Shown here: in pieces, positions 40,419 to 48,482 of the stretch
Layout of the letters: each line of letters starts with the position of its first letter
Numbering within the stretch: position 1 is the stretch's first letter
Assembly (NCBI RefSeq): GCF_003347015.1
Contig: NZ_PNFB01000016.1
Coordinates: 1-64,000 of the forward strand
Source: Brachybacterium sp. YJGR34
GTDB taxonomy: Bacteria > Actinomycetota > Actinomycetes > Actinomycetales > Dermabacteraceae
Length of the DNA: 64,000 nucleotides
Direction: 5' to 3'
Program-made: the position numbers and the translations under genes
Notes under the pieces: model-generated
Seen by the model: only the letters and a program-made list of their open reading frames with translations
What the model was told of the DNA's origin: nothing
Databases searched by the model: none

Positions 40419-40910
40419 TCAGGATACGGCCGCGGCGGCGTGCAGCGCGTCCAGGGACGGGGCCGGGATCATGTCGGAGACGTCACCGCCCAGTGCGTGG
40501 ACCTCCCGCACCAGCGAGGAGGAGATGTGGGACCAGGTGGCGTCGGTGAGCAGGAACAGCGTCTCCACGCCCGCGAGATGGTGGTTCATGCGGGCCATCG
40601 GCTCCTCGTAGGCGAGGTCCAGCTGGGAGCGCAGGCCGCGCACCACGGCGCCGGCCCCCACGTCGCGGCAGAAGTCGACCAGCAGCCCGCGGGGCAGCGT
40701 GCGGGCCTCGACCTGCTCGGCGAGACCGGCCTCGGCGAGGACGGCGGTGATCGCCCCCAGGCGCGCCTCGAGGTCGAGCGTCCCCTTCTTCGCGGGGTTG
40801 TGGGAGACGGCGATGATCACGTGGTGCCCGAGCGCGGCCGCCCGGCGCGTGAGATCCAGATGCCCCAGAGTGAAGGGGTCGAACGAGCCGGGCAGGACGA
40901 CGGTGCTCAT
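40419..40910 (-). CDS. coaD: Phosphopantetheine adenylyltransferase CoaD
   Basis: 163 residues with the nucleotidyltransferase motif LPGSFDPFTLGHLDL near residues 6-20 and ISSSLVREVHALGGDVSDMIP near 127-147, both diagnostic of CoaD. It transfers AMP to 4'-phosphopantetheine in coenzyme A synthesis. A TACAGT -10 lies six bases before its ATG (40908-40910), so it is independently and probably leaderlessly transcribed. In many actinobacteria it follows rsmD directly; here four accessory genes separate them. Confidence 0.95.
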   Translation of the reverse strand: MSTVVLPGSFDPFTLGHLDLTRRAAALGHHVIIAVSHNPAKKGTLDLEARLGAITAVLAEAGLAEQVEARTLPRGLLVDFCRDVGAGAVVRGLRSQLDLAYEEPMARMNHHLAGVETLFLLTDATWSHISSSLVREVHALGGDVSDMIPAPSLDALHAAAAVS

Positions 40911-40916
40911 GGCGCC

Positions 40917-40922
40917 ACTGTA
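40917..40922 (-). promoter_or_regulatory. Leaderless -10 element of coaD
   Basis: TACAGT on the minus strand, six bases before ATG 40908-40910. Confidence 0.6.
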
Positions 40923-41006
40923 GTGCGCCCGGCGCCGTGCAGGACGCCGGATGCGCGGGGCCGACGGCGACCGGCCGATCGTCGGCGGTCCGGAGCGCCC
41001 GAGGAG

Positions 41007-41387
41007 TCAGTCGAGGTCGAGCGTGACCTGGTGCACGCCGTCGTCCCCGATCCCGTCGATGGTCACGGTGCCCGTGGTGCCGGCGAGCTCCTCGGTGCCC
41101 GAGCCCGGGGCGATGACGTAGTGCAGGGCGGGTTCGCCGTCGGTCATCGTGCCGAGCTGCTGCAGGGTGAGGCGTCCGCGGCGGCCGTCGAGGGTGCCCT
41201 CGAAGATCTCGGTGGCCACATAGCCGGCACCTCCGGAGGCCGGGTCCCCGGCGGTGAGCATGAGACCTTCCGACCTCCCGTCGAGGTCGCCCTGCCAGGT
41301 CTTGGCCAGCGCGAAGCGGTTCCAGGCTCCCGGGAGCGGTTCCCCGGGGTGCGTCGTCACGGTGAAGGTCGCAGACAGGCGAGGCAT
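41007..41387 (-). CDS. DUF3224 domain protein
   Basis: The 126-residue protein matches DUF3224: an allene-oxide-cyclase-like beta barrel with LSATFTVTTHPGEP near residues 4-17, GAGYVATEIFEGTLDGRRGRLTLQQLG near 53-80 and GTEELAGTTGTVTIDG near 95-110. Members are small soluble proteins of unknown activity. It lies just after the AraC gene on the same strand; its own leaderless -10 (TAAGGT, 41394-41399) overlaps the AraC stop, so it can be expressed separately. Confidence 0.8.
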   Translation of the reverse strand: MPRLSATFTVTTHPGEPLPGAWNRFALAKTWQGDLDGRSEGLMLTAGDPASGGAGYVATEIFEGTLDGRRGRLTLQQLGTMTDGEPALHYVIAPGSGTEELAGTTGTVTIDGIGDDGVHQVTLDLD

Positions 41388-41393
41388 GGCCCC

Positions 41394-41399
41394 ACCTTA
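41394..41399 (-). promoter_or_regulatory. Leaderless -10 element of the DUF3224 gene
   Basis: TAAGGT on the minus strand, six bases before ATG 41385-41387. It overlaps the stop codon of the araC-type gene. Confidence 0.55.
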
Positions 41400-42296
41400 G
41401 ACCTCCGTCCCTCGGCGCGCTCCGGCGGAGGGGGTGGCCGCGACCCCCTCGGCATAGCGTGCAGGGGTCGTCCCGGTCACCTGGCGGAAGTCCCGCACGA
41501 AGTGCGACTGGTCGTACCAGCCCAGCTCCTGGGCGAGGTCCGCGGTCGACACCGCCTCGCCGCGGTCGAGGGCGGCGACGGCGTCCCTCACCCGCGCCCG
41601 CACCACCATGCGCTTGGGCCCGACGCCGACGAAGCGGCGGAACATCCGCTGCAGGGAGCGCAGCCCCAGCCCGGAGCGCTGCTCGAGGGCGGCGGTGCCC
41701 GTGACGCCGGGGTCCTCGAGCAGCGCCAGGACGCTCAGGAACGCCGCGTAGCCCGGGTCCTCGCGGGGTCTCACGGCGAGCAGCCACGCATCGAGCACGG
41801 GCGCGGCCGTGCTCGCGGTGCCGGGCCCCTCCGGTCCGATCTCCGGCAGCGCGTTCGCGAACCACGCGGACGCCGGGACGGTTCGGTCACGCAGCTCCGC
41901 CGGCTTGGCGTCGACGAAGGCGGTGATGCCTCCCGGACGGAACCGGACTCCGACCACCCCGCCGGAGCCGTGCTGGGTGACGTCGAAGCGTCCGCGGGTG
42001 ACCGGGCCGGTGATCCAGCTGCCCGCGCCGTCGGTGTCCGCGCGCCGGACCCCGCCCCACTCGCGCGTGAGATGGACGGCGGGCTCGTCCAGCGTGGCCG
42101 CGCGATGGGACTGGCCCGGCCCCAGCTCCCAGCGCACCGACCAGTACCGGTCGATCCAGCGCCGCAGCGCGGGCGCGGGGGCGGCGCTGTCGTACCGGGC
42201 GCGGGCGAGGAGCTCCTCGGGACGCAGCACGTGGCCGTACATGTGCTCGGGAGGAGGGGACGCTGTCGCGTTCGTCCTATCCGCGCTGCCGGTCAT
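41397..42296 (-). CDS. AraC family transcriptional regulator
   Basis: 299 residues from ATG 42294-42296. The N-terminal half resembles the DUF6597-type sensor of this AraC branch (RRWIDRYWSVRWELGPGQSHRAATL, about 45-70; VVGVRFRPGGITAFV, about 112-126). The C-terminal AraC DNA-binding domain shows two helix-turn-helix parts: RSGLGLRSLQRMFRRFVGVGPKRM and VSTADLAQELGWYDQSHFVRDFRQVTGTTP. Neighbours DUF3224 and the divergent VOC gene are candidate targets. The start region shares overlapping -10-like elements with the VOC gene. Confidence 0.87.
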   Translation of the reverse strand: MTGSADRTNATASPPPEHMYGHVLRPEELLARARYDSAAPAPALRRWIDRYWSVRWELGPGQSHRAATLDEPAVHLTREWGGVRRADTDGAGSWITGPVTRGRFDVTQHGSGGVVGVRFRPGGITAFVDAKPAELRDRTVPASAWFANALPEIGPEGPGTASTAAPVLDAWLLAVRPREDPGYAAFLSVLALLEDPGVTGTAALEQRSGLGLRSLQRMFRRFVGVGPKRMVVRARVRDAVAALDRGEAVSTADLAQELGWYDQSHFVRDFRQVTGTTPARYAEGVAATPSAGARRGTEV

Positions 42297-42301
42297 GGCG
42301 C

Positions 42302-42308
42302 GAGTGTG
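42302..42308. promoter_or_regulatory. Overlapping divergent -10-like elements of araC-type and VOC genes
   Basis: CACACT (minus, 42303-42308) is six bases from the AraC ATG. GAGTGT (plus, 42302-42307) is seven bases from the VOC ATG. The two would compete for polymerase. Both are weak matches. Confidence 0.35.
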
Positions 42309-42314
42309 GCAGAC

Positions 42315-42719
42315 ATGACCGACACCGCACAGGACACCACCGCCCCCGATGCCGCCCCCGTCGCCTCGCTGGCGATGATCACCCTCGACGCCGCGGAGAC
42401 GGAGCCGCTCGCCCGCTTCTGGCACGCGGTGCTGGGCTGGCCGATCCTCCACCTCACCGCGGAGTACGCGATGCTGCAGGGCCCCGCGCACGCCCTGGGC
42501 ATCGGGGCGATCCCCGACCATCGTCCGCCGTCCTGGCCCGACGAGGGCCGCAAGCAGTTCCACCTCGACCTCGCCGTGGCAGACCTCGAGGCCGCCGCGA
42601 CCCGCTGCGAGGAGCTCGGTGCGACGCGCGTCGACGAGCAGCCCGGCGAGACGTGGATCGTGCTGCGCGATCCCGCCGGGCACCCCTTCTGCCTGACCAG
42701 GGCGGAGAACTGGGCCTGA
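42315..42719 (+). CDS. VOC family protein (glyoxalase/bleomycin-resistance fold)
   Basis: The 134-residue protein has the vicinal-oxygen-chelate repeat fold: MITLDAAETEPLARFWHAVLGWPI near residues 21-44 and HLDLAVADLEAAATRCEELGATRV near 76-99, ending WIVLRDPAGHPFCLTR. This is typical of the short glyoxalase-like subfamily (often called glyoxalase_6). One His and one Asp/Glu of the usual metal site are present. Catalysis versus ligand binding is undecided. It is divergent from the AraC gene. Confidence 0.83.
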   Translation: MTDTAQDTTAPDAAPVASLAMITLDAAETEPLARFWHAVLGWPILHLTAEYAMLQGPAHALGIGAIPDHRPPSWPDEGRKQFHLDLAVADLEAAATRCEELGATRVDEQPGETWIVLRDPAGHPFCLTRAENWA

Positions 42720-42759
42720 CCCCTCCCCGCCCGGCGACGGCGCACGACCTCCGCGCTGC

Positions 42760-43332
42760 TCAGCGCTGCTGGTCGCGATGCTCCGCGGCCAGCAGCGCCC
42801 AGCTCATCCCGTCGAGCCAACGGCCGCTGCGGTGCAGGGATTCTTCGCGATGGACGCCTTCCAGGCGCATCCCGATCTTCTCCAGCACGCGCCGTGAGGC
42901 GAGATTGTCGGCGAAGCAGTGGGCCTCGACGCGGCGCACCCCGATCCCCTCGACGGCCAGGCGCAGCAGCGCGTAGGCGAACTCGGTGCCCAGCCCCTGC
43001 CCGTGGACGCCGGGGTCCAGCACCCAGCCCAGCTCGGCCTGCTGCCCGCGGGCCTGCTCGACCATGTCGGCCTGCGACCAGGCGTCCTGCTGCTCGATCT
43101 TCCCGACCGCGACGATCCTCTCCCCGCGCAGCCCCACCACGGACAGGGACAGCCGGTCCTCCCACCACGCCTGGTGCTCCTCGAGCGCGGTGTGCCAGGA
43201 CGTCGTCCACTCCTGCACCGCGGGCAGGCGGTACCAGGGCCAGATCGCGGCCGCGTCCTCGCTGCGGGCGAGGCGCAGCTCGAGGCGATCGGTGCGGACC
43301 GGCCAGTCGAGAGCCGCGAGCGGTGTGGTCAT
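42760..43332 (-). CDS. GNAT family N-acetyltransferase, RimJ/RimL-like
   Basis: 190 residues from ATG 43330-43332. It begins WPVRTDRLELRLARSEDAAAIWPWYRLP, typical of RimJ/RimL-type acetyltransferases. The acetyl-CoA loop is in ELGWVLDPGVHGQGLGTEFAYALLRLA near 98-125, followed by RVEAHCFADNLASRRVLEKIGMRLEGVHREE near 134-165. It may acetylate a ribosomal protein N-terminus, an aminoglycoside-like amine or another metabolite. A TACGCT -10 is six bases before the ATG. It is one of four accessory genes between rsmD and coaD. Confidence 0.88.
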   Translation of the reverse strand: MTTPLAALDWPVRTDRLELRLARSEDAAAIWPWYRLPAVQEWTTSWHTALEEHQAWWEDRLSLSVVGLRGERIVAVGKIEQQDAWSQADMVEQARGQQAELGWVLDPGVHGQGLGTEFAYALLRLAVEGIGVRRVEAHCFADNLASRRVLEKIGMRLEGVHREESLHRSGRWLDGMSWALLAAEHRDQQR

Positions 43333-43338
43333 GGCCTC

Positions 43339-43344
43339 AGCGTA
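43339..43344 (-). promoter_or_regulatory. Leaderless -10 element of the GNAT gene
   Basis: TACGCT on the minus strand, six bases before ATG 43330-43332. It lies just after the rsmD stop at 43346. Confidence 0.55.
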
Positions 43345-43345
43345 G

Positions 43346-43900
43346 TCATGCGGGTCCGCCGAACTGCAGGACGGTCTCGCCGTAGGTCCTGGTGCCGTCG
43401 TCGGCCCACCCCTCCGGCCACGCGACGGGGCGGGTGCGGGAGGAGCGCTCGAGGACCACCAGCGCCTCCGGTCCGAGCGCCGGGACGAGGCCGAGCAGCA
43501 GCTGCTCGAGCGCCTCGCTCGCGACGTCGTAGGGCGGGTCGAGGAAGACGAGGTCGATGCCGCGCCCCCCGAGCTGGGGCACGACGGTCTCCGCCTTCCC
43601 GGGGCGGATCTCGCAGCGCTGCTCGAGGCCGAGGTCGCCGGCGGTGCGGCGCAGCTGCGCCGCGGTGGCACGGTGCAGCTCGACGAGCAGCGCGTGCTCG
43701 GCGCCGCGGGAGAGGGACTCGAAGGCGAGGGCGCCGGTGCCGGCGTAGAGGTCGAGCACCCGGGCCCCGGCCAGGGCGTCCCACCCCTCGAGACGGGAGA
43801 AGAGGGCCTCGCGCACCCGGTCGGAGGTGGGGCGGGTGCCCTTGCCGGGCGGACCGGGGATGGTGCGGCCTCCCAGGGTGCCGGCGATGATCCGCGGCAT
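43346..43900 (-). CDS. rsmD: 16S rRNA m2G966 methyltransferase RsmD
   Basis: 184 residues from ATG 43898-43900. It has the start MPRIIAGTLGGRTIPGPPG, the SAM site VLDLYAGTGALAFESLSRGA near residues 49-68 and the catalytic motif VFLDPPYD near 119-126. It methylates G966 of 16S rRNA in assembled 30S subunits. The start follows the recG stop by 1 bp, the common recG-rsmD pair. Confidence 0.95.
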   Translation of the reverse strand: MPRIIAGTLGGRTIPGPPGKGTRPTSDRVREALFSRLEGWDALAGARVLDLYAGTGALAFESLSRGAEHALLVELHRATAAQLRRTAGDLGLEQRCEIRPGKAETVVPQLGGRGIDLVFLDPPYDVASEALEQLLLGLVPALGPEALVVLERSSRTRPVAWPEGWADDGTRTYGETVLQFGGPA

Positions 43901-43901
43901 G

Positions 43902-46115
43902 TCAGCTCCTCTCGACGTCGGGGTCGGCATCGCGCAGCCGTTCGGCGATCGCGGTCTCGAGAGCGCCGTGCGCGGCGAGCTCGGGGTCGCCGGCGACCAC
44001 GGCGAAGGCGTCTTGCCGGGCATTCTCGATGAGGCGGGCGTCGCGCAGCACGTCGAGGTGGCGCAGGGTGCGCCGCAGACCGGACTGCTCCTCGCCGACG
44101 AGGTCGCCGGCTCCGCGTCGCTGCAGGTCGAGCTCGGCGAGGGCGAAGCCGTCGGCCGCCTCCGCGATCGCCTCCAGGTGCTGGGAGTGCGCCCCGCCCA
44201 CCTCGACGCGGGTGTCGAGGAAGGCGATGCCGGGGTGCTCGCCGCGGCCCACCCGGCCGCGCAGCTGGTGCAGCTGGGAGATGCCGAAGCGCTCGGCGTC
44301 CAGCACGATCATCACCGAGGCGTTCGGCAGGTCCACCCCCACCTCGATGACGGTGGTGGCCACCAGCAGGTCGAGGGTGCCGTCCCGCACGGCGTCCATC
44401 GCCTCCTGCTTCGCCTCCGCCTCGAGGCGGCCGTGGAGCACACCGATCCGGGCGCCGCGCAGAGCCGGGTGGCGGCGGAGCCGCTCGGCGGTCTGGGTGA
44501 CGCCGCGCGCCGGCTCCAGCGGCGGCGGCTTCTCCGCGCCGTCCTGCTCGGGGCCGCGGGGCTCCGGGGCCTCGTCGAGGTCCTCGTCGATCCGGGCGCA
44601 GACCACGAGGACCTGCCGCCCCTGCGCGATCTCCTCCCCGGCCCGCGCCCACATCCGCTCCTCCCAGGCGGGGAGCTGCTCGTGGACCACGTAGCTGCTC
44701 ACGCCGGCGCGGTTCCCCGGGCTCTCCCGCAGGGTGAGGACGTCGAGGTCGCCGACGGTCGCGAGCGCCGCCGTGCGCGGGATCGGCGTGGCGGTCATGA
44801 CGACGACGTGCGGACTGGTGCCGCCCGGCCCCTTGGTGCGCAGGCGGCGGCGGTGATCCACGCCGAAGCGATGCTGCTCGTCGATGACCACGAGGCCCAG
44901 CGCGGCGAACTCGACGCTCTCGGTGAGCAGCGCGTGGGTGCCCACCACGATCCCGGCCTCGCCCGAGGTGACGTCCAGCAGGGTCTCGCGCCGGGCGCCG
45001 GTGCGCTGGGACCCGGTGAGCAGACGGACGCGGGTGGCCTCCGGGTGGCCGTCGAGCTGACCGGCCCGGGCGAGCTCCCCGAGGAGACCGGTGAGGGTGC
45101 GGTGGTGCTGTTCGGCGAGGACCTCGGTGGGGGCCAGCAGCGCCGCCTGGTGGCCGGAGTCCACGGCGCGCAGCATGGCGCGCAGGGCGACGACCGTCTT
45201 CCCGGAGCCGACGTCCCCCTGCAGCAGGACGCTGGTGGGGTGGTCGCGGCCCACGTGCTCGACGAGCTCGGCGCCGATGCTGCGCTGGCCCTCGGTGAGC
45301 GAGAACGGCAGGCGCTGCTCGAACAGCCCCTGCAGCGGCCCCTCGGCGCGCAGCGCGGGAGCGGGGGTGCGCTCGTCCTGGGCGCGGCGCTGGGCGAAGA
45401 TCGACTGCAGCACGAAGGCCTCCTCGTACCGCAGATGCGCCATGCCCGCGCGGGTGTCCTCGAGGGTGAGCGGCGTGTGGACGAGCCGGGCGGCCTCGGC
45501 GAGGCTGACCAGACCGCGCTCGGCGAGCACCTCGTCCGGGAGGATCCGGGTCAGGGCCTCCGCGTGCTCGACCCCCTTCTCCGTCGCCTCGCGCATCGTG
45601 CGCTGGGCGATGTTCTTGCGCAGCGGGTAGACGGGCCGGGGCCGCTGGGCGTGGGCACGGCCCGCCGCGGTGTCCTCGACCGGCTCGTACTCGGGGTGGG
45701 TGATCTGGAAGGTGCCGCGGTAGTCGTTGCGGCCCACCCGGCCGTGGACGACGATCAGCGCACCCACGGGGAGATGGCTGCGGTGCCAGTCGACCAGGTG
45801 CGGCTTGGCGAGGAAGAAGGTGAGGGTGATCTGCTCGGAGGAGTCGGAGACCGTCACCTCGAGGACGGAGCCGGGCCGGGTGCGCATCCGGCGCTCGTGC
45901 ACGCCGACGACGGTGACGATCGCGCTGACCTCCTCCCCCTCGCTGATGGTGCGCAGGGAGGTCAGAGGAGCAGGGACCAGGTAACGGCGCGGGGCGAAGC
46001 GCATCATCGCGTCGAGATCGCGCACGCCGAAGGACGCCATGGCCTTGGCCTCCTTCGGGATCAGCAGCTCCCGCAGCGGCATCGCGCCGCGCGGGGGATC
46101 CTGCGTCCTGGCCAT
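43902..46115 (-). CDS. recG: ATP-dependent DNA helicase RecG
   Basis: Start ATG 46113-46115 has SD GAGGAG at good spacing, giving 737 residues. The wedge/OB domain (about 50-180) precedes a superfamily-2 helicase: motif I LQGDVGSGKTVVALRAM near 297-312, motif II VIDEQHRFGV near 395, motif III MTATPIPRTAAL near 427, and motif VI QLRGRVGRGEHPG near 628. RecG reverses stalled replication forks and branch-migrates Holliday junctions. A longer frame to 46205 is rejected because it enters the promoter region of rpmB. It is divergent from rpmB. Confidence 0.95.
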   Translation of the reverse strand: MARTQDPPRGAMPLRELLIPKEAKAMASFGVRDLDAMMRFAPRRYLVPAPLTSLRTISEGEEVSAIVTVVGVHERRMRTRPGSVLEVTVSDSSEQITLTFFLAKPHLVDWHRSHLPVGALIVVHGRVGRNDYRGTFQITHPEYEPVEDTAAGRAHAQRPRPVYPLRKNIAQRTMREATEKGVEHAEALTRILPDEVLAERGLVSLAEAARLVHTPLTLEDTRAGMAHLRYEEAFVLQSIFAQRRAQDERTPAPALRAEGPLQGLFEQRLPFSLTEGQRSIGAELVEHVGRDHPTSVLLQGDVGSGKTVVALRAMLRAVDSGHQAALLAPTEVLAEQHHRTLTGLLGELARAGQLDGHPEATRVRLLTGSQRTGARRETLLDVTSGEAGIVVGTHALLTESVEFAALGLVVIDEQHRFGVDHRRRLRTKGPGGTSPHVVVMTATPIPRTAALATVGDLDVLTLRESPGNRAGVSSYVVHEQLPAWEERMWARAGEEIAQGRQVLVVCARIDEDLDEAPEPRGPEQDGAEKPPPLEPARGVTQTAERLRRHPALRGARIGVLHGRLEAEAKQEAMDAVRDGTLDLLVATTVIEVGVDLPNASVMIVLDAERFGISQLHQLRGRVGRGEHPGIAFLDTRVEVGGAHSQHLEAIAEAADGFALAELDLQRRGAGDLVGEEQSGLRRTLRHLDVLRDARLIENARQDAFAVVAGDPELAAHGALETAIAERLRDADPDVERS

Positions 46116-46161
46116 GCGGTCTCTCCTCGAGGACTCTCCGTGCGCACGGTGGCCCGTGCCG

Positions 46162-46175
46162 GGCACCATGGTGCC
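46162..46175. promoter_or_regulatory. Palindrome GGCACCATGGTGCC between recG and rpmB
   Basis: A perfect 14-bp palindrome in the 266-bp recG/rpmB divergent region, with the same ACCATGGT core as the palindrome upstream of cydA. A second inverted repeat (TGTGG-N6-CCACA, 46191-46206) is next to it. Binding protein unknown. Confidence 0.4.
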
Positions 46176-46251
46176 ACTGCCCTGCGACGTTGTGGCGGAG
46201 TCCACAGCGTGCCGACCTTCCGCCCCTCTTCTGGCGCGCAGGAAGGTGAGC

Positions 46252-46257
46252 TATGAT
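46252..46257 (+). promoter_or_regulatory. -10 element for rpmB
   Basis: TATGAT, close to consensus, 125 bp before rpmB. No good -35 is seen. It implies a leader of about 118 nt, which could carry a ribosomal-protein leader structure. Confidence 0.45.
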
Positions 46258-46381
46258 TCCGTGGTTGCCCTGACCGCCGGGGGCTCGCACCTCCGTGCTC
46301 ACCCAGGTCACCGACTCCGCCGAATCGATGCGGGGCTGGAGTGGGCACCGCGATCAGAAATCGACTTACCAGGAGACGACA

Positions 46382-46579
46382 GTGGCTGCTTCCACGTGTG
46401 ACATCTGCGCCAAGGGCCCTCGCTTCGGCAAGGCCGTGTCTCACTCGCACCGCCGCACCTCGCGTCGCTGGAACCCGAACATCCAGTCGGTCCGCACTGT
46501 GATCAACGGCACCAGCAAGCGCGTGAACGTGTGCACCTCCTGCCTCAAGGCAGGCAAGGTCAGCACGCTCGGCGCCTGA
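46382..46579 (+). CDS. rpmB: Ribosomal protein L28, zinc-binding (C+) type
   Basis: 65 residues from GTG 46382, with SD AGGAG. The sequence begins [36 protein letters not shown] and ends [10 protein letters not shown], so it has both CxxC pairs of the zinc-ribbon form. Actinobacteria can carry a second, cysteine-free L28 that replaces this one under zinc starvation; none is in this window. A longer frame to 46295 is rejected. A strong terminator follows. Confidence 0.95.
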   Translation: MAASTCDICAKGPRFGKAVSHSHRRTSRRWNPNIQSVRTVINGTSKRVNVCTSCLKAGKVSTLGA

Positions 46580-46601
46580 GCGAGACCGCCCAGGACTCAT
46601 C

Positions 46602-46639
46602 CGCGCGAGCCCTCACCCCTCGGGGTGGGGGCTCGCGCG
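46602..46639. terminator. Terminator of rpmB
   Basis: An 18-bp stem (arms 46602-46619 and 46622-46639) with one G-T pair. A U tract is missing. It is 22 bp after the rpmB stop. Confidence 0.75.
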
Positions 46640-46717
46640 CTGTCCGGGGCGAGGCCGCGGGCGCAGCGCCGGTAGCCTGAGCAGCTCCGGGCCCCCTCAC
46701 CCCGCCAGGAGCAGCCG

Positions 46718-47461
46718 ATGCCCGCCTCCGAGCCCACGATCCTGGCCACCAGTGCCGGATACCGTCCCCACCCCCGGCTGCGCTTCGGCTTCGGGCCGAT
46801 GATCGCCTTCGCCGTCGAGCTCAGCCGTGAACAGGGTGCCGACCCCCGCGTGAGGCCCCGGATCTGCAACGTCTCCACCGCCTCCGGGGACGACAGGGGC
46901 TTCCAGCGGGACATGGAGGAGGCTGCCCGCGAGGCCGGGTACGAGCTCTACCATCTGAGCCTGTTCTCGATGCCGAACGTCGAGGACGTCGAGAGCTACC
47001 TGCGCGGCGCCGACGTGGTGTGGGTCAACGGCGGCTCGGTGGTGAACCTGCTGGCCGTCTGGAGGGCGCACGGCCTGCCGGAGATCCTCCGGCGGCTCTG
47101 GCAGGAGGGCGTGGTGCTGGCGGGGATCTCCGCCGGCTCGATCTGCTGGTTCGAGGGCGGGGTCACCGATTCCTTCGGCCCGGAGCTGCGGCCGGTCACC
47201 GACGGCCTGGGCCTCCTCCCCGGCGCGAACGGAGTACACATGGACTCCGAGGAGGGCCGGCGTCCGCTGCTGCGCGCGCTGGTGGCCGACGGGACCCTCG
47301 GGCCCGCCCTGTGCACGGACGACGGTGCGGGGCTGCTCTTCCGGGGCACCGAGCTGGTGGAGGCGGTCGCCGAGGTGGACGGTGCCCGCGCGACGCGGAT
47401 CGCCCGGGACGACTCCGGCGCGGTGCTCGAGACGGAGCTGCCGGTCCGACTGCTGCGGTGA
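46718..47461 (+). CDS. pepE: Peptidase E (Ser dipeptidase, S51 family)
   Basis: 247 residues with the S51 features: VWVNGGSVVNLLAVWRAHGL near residues 100-120 and the nucleophile elbow AGISAGSICWFEGG near 134-147 (Ser in GISAGS). The family cleaves N-terminal Asp-Xaa dipeptides. It is close to the actinobacterial YgaJ/PepE branch, so the exact peptide substrate is uncertain. A TAGCCT -10 near 46673 and an SD CAGGAG place it on its own leadered transcript. A nested inverted repeat follows the stop. Confidence 0.85.
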   Translation: MPASEPTILATSAGYRPHPRLRFGFGPMIAFAVELSREQGADPRVRPRICNVSTASGDDRGFQRDMEEAAREAGYELYHLSLFSMPNVEDVESYLRGADVVWVNGGSVVNLLAVWRAHGLPEILRRLWQEGVVLAGISAGSICWFEGGVTDSFGPELRPVTDGLGLLPGANGVHMDSEEGRRPLLRALVADGTLGPALCTDDGAGLLFRGTELVEAVAEVDGARATRIARDDSGAVLETELPVRLLR

Positions 47462-47470
47462 CGACAGCGA

Positions 47471-47525
47471 TCGAGGCGTGGTCGCCGGGGAACTCTCCCC
47501 GAGTTCCACAGTGTCCACGCCTCGA
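47471..47525. repeat. Nested inverted repeat after pepE
   Basis: Outer arms TCGAGGCGTGG (47471-47481) and CCACGCCTCGA (47515-47525) enclose an inner perfect hairpin GGAACTC-TCCCC-GAGTTCC (47489-47507). It lies between the convergent pepE and acetyltransferase genes, so it could be a two-way terminator or a small palindromic repeat unit. Confidence 0.7.
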
Positions 47526-47555
47526 CCGCGTGCACGGGCCCGCGCAACGAGCCTC

Positions 47556-48482
47556 TCAGCCGAGGTCCCGCAGGCGCGAGGTGAGCCCGTTCGGGATCTC
47601 GACGAGATGGACGGGATCCTTCTCGACGGGATCGAGCGTCGCCAGCAGCGGGGCGGCGTGCGGATCGGTGGGATGGTTGTCGAGGTCCAGGTGGGTGACC
47701 CCGAGGTCGCACAGGCCCTCGAGCGCGGCGGCGAGGCACAGGGCCACATCGAGGCGCGCCGTGGGTTCCGAGGCGTCCACTGCTTCCACGCACGCCTCGC
47801 GCACGGGGCCGACGGGCTCGTCGTAGACGTCCAGCAGCGCGGTGATCCGTCCTTCCCGCAGTGTCGCCCAGGACAGCTCCAGAACGCTGTTCTCCACGAT
47901 ACTCGCCCCCACCTCCGAGACCAGGACGTCGCGGGAGGCCGTCGGCGACCAGCTGGCGTGCTGCCAGTGGTACCGGTCGGCGAGGGCATCCGCCACGTCG
48001 GCGCGCGGCAGCTCGCCGAGGCGGACCAGCTGGACGTCCCCGTCGGCGGCCTCGCACACCGCCGCGCACCAGCGCTCCGTGCGCTCCGCGGCGGCGTGGA
48101 CGGAGAGCAACGGGACCGGCAGGTAGGTCACCGCTCCGAGGGAACGCAGGAAGAGGTCCCGCTCGCTGCCCGGCGCCACCTTCGAGGACAACGGATTATT
48201 GCTGTATCTGCCGAGTTCGCGGAGAAGCGCTGTTCCGTGGCCTTGGCGACGATGGGCCGGATCGATCTCGAGCTCCACCAGATCGCGCCGCGGATGCACC
48301 GTGCTCGCACCGATCCGGCCCACGCCGATGACGCGCCAGGTCCCGTCGCCGCCTTCCTCGATCTCCAGCACGAGGGCGCGGAAGCCCTCCCGCCAGCCGT
48401 CGGGCTTCAGCCAGGCGAAGCGGTGGCCGTCACGGGCGACGTCCTCCGCGGTCGCGGGGCGGGACCGGCGCGGGCAGCTCAC
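47556..48482 (-). CDS. GNAT family N-acetyltransferase, two-domain
   Basis: 308 residues from GTG 48480-48482, overlapping the dehydrogenase stop (GTGA). The N-terminal half has a clear acetyl-CoA site, VELEIDPAHRRQGHGTALLREL (about residues 70-90). The C-terminal half has a second GNAT-like pattern (TALLDVYDEPVGPVREACVEAVDASEPTARLDVALCLAAALEGLCDLGVTHLDLD) without a clear CoA loop, so it may be degenerate, as in mycothiol-synthase-like tandem GNATs. Substrate unknown. Coupling to the alcohol dehydrogenase suggests joint expression. Confidence 0.72.
   Translation of the reverse strand: MSCPRRSRPATAEDVARDGHRFAWLKPDGWREGFRALVLEIEEGGDGTWRVIGVGRIGASTVHPRRDLVELEIDPAHRRQGHGTALLRELGRYSNNPLSSKVAPGSERDLFLRSLGAVTYLPVPLLSVHAAAERTERWCAAVCEAADGDVQLVRLGELPRADVADALADRYHWQHASWSPTASRDVLVSEVGASIVENSVLELSWATLREGRITALLDVYDEPVGPVREACVEAVDASEPTARLDVALCLAAALEGLCDLGVTHLDLDNHPTDPHAAPLLATLDPVEKDPVHLVEIPNGLTSRLRDLG

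Noticed and set aside
46116..46205. RecG extension to 46205
   Set aside because: The ATG at 46113-46115 has a GAGGAG SD and the extra 30 residues do not resemble RecG.
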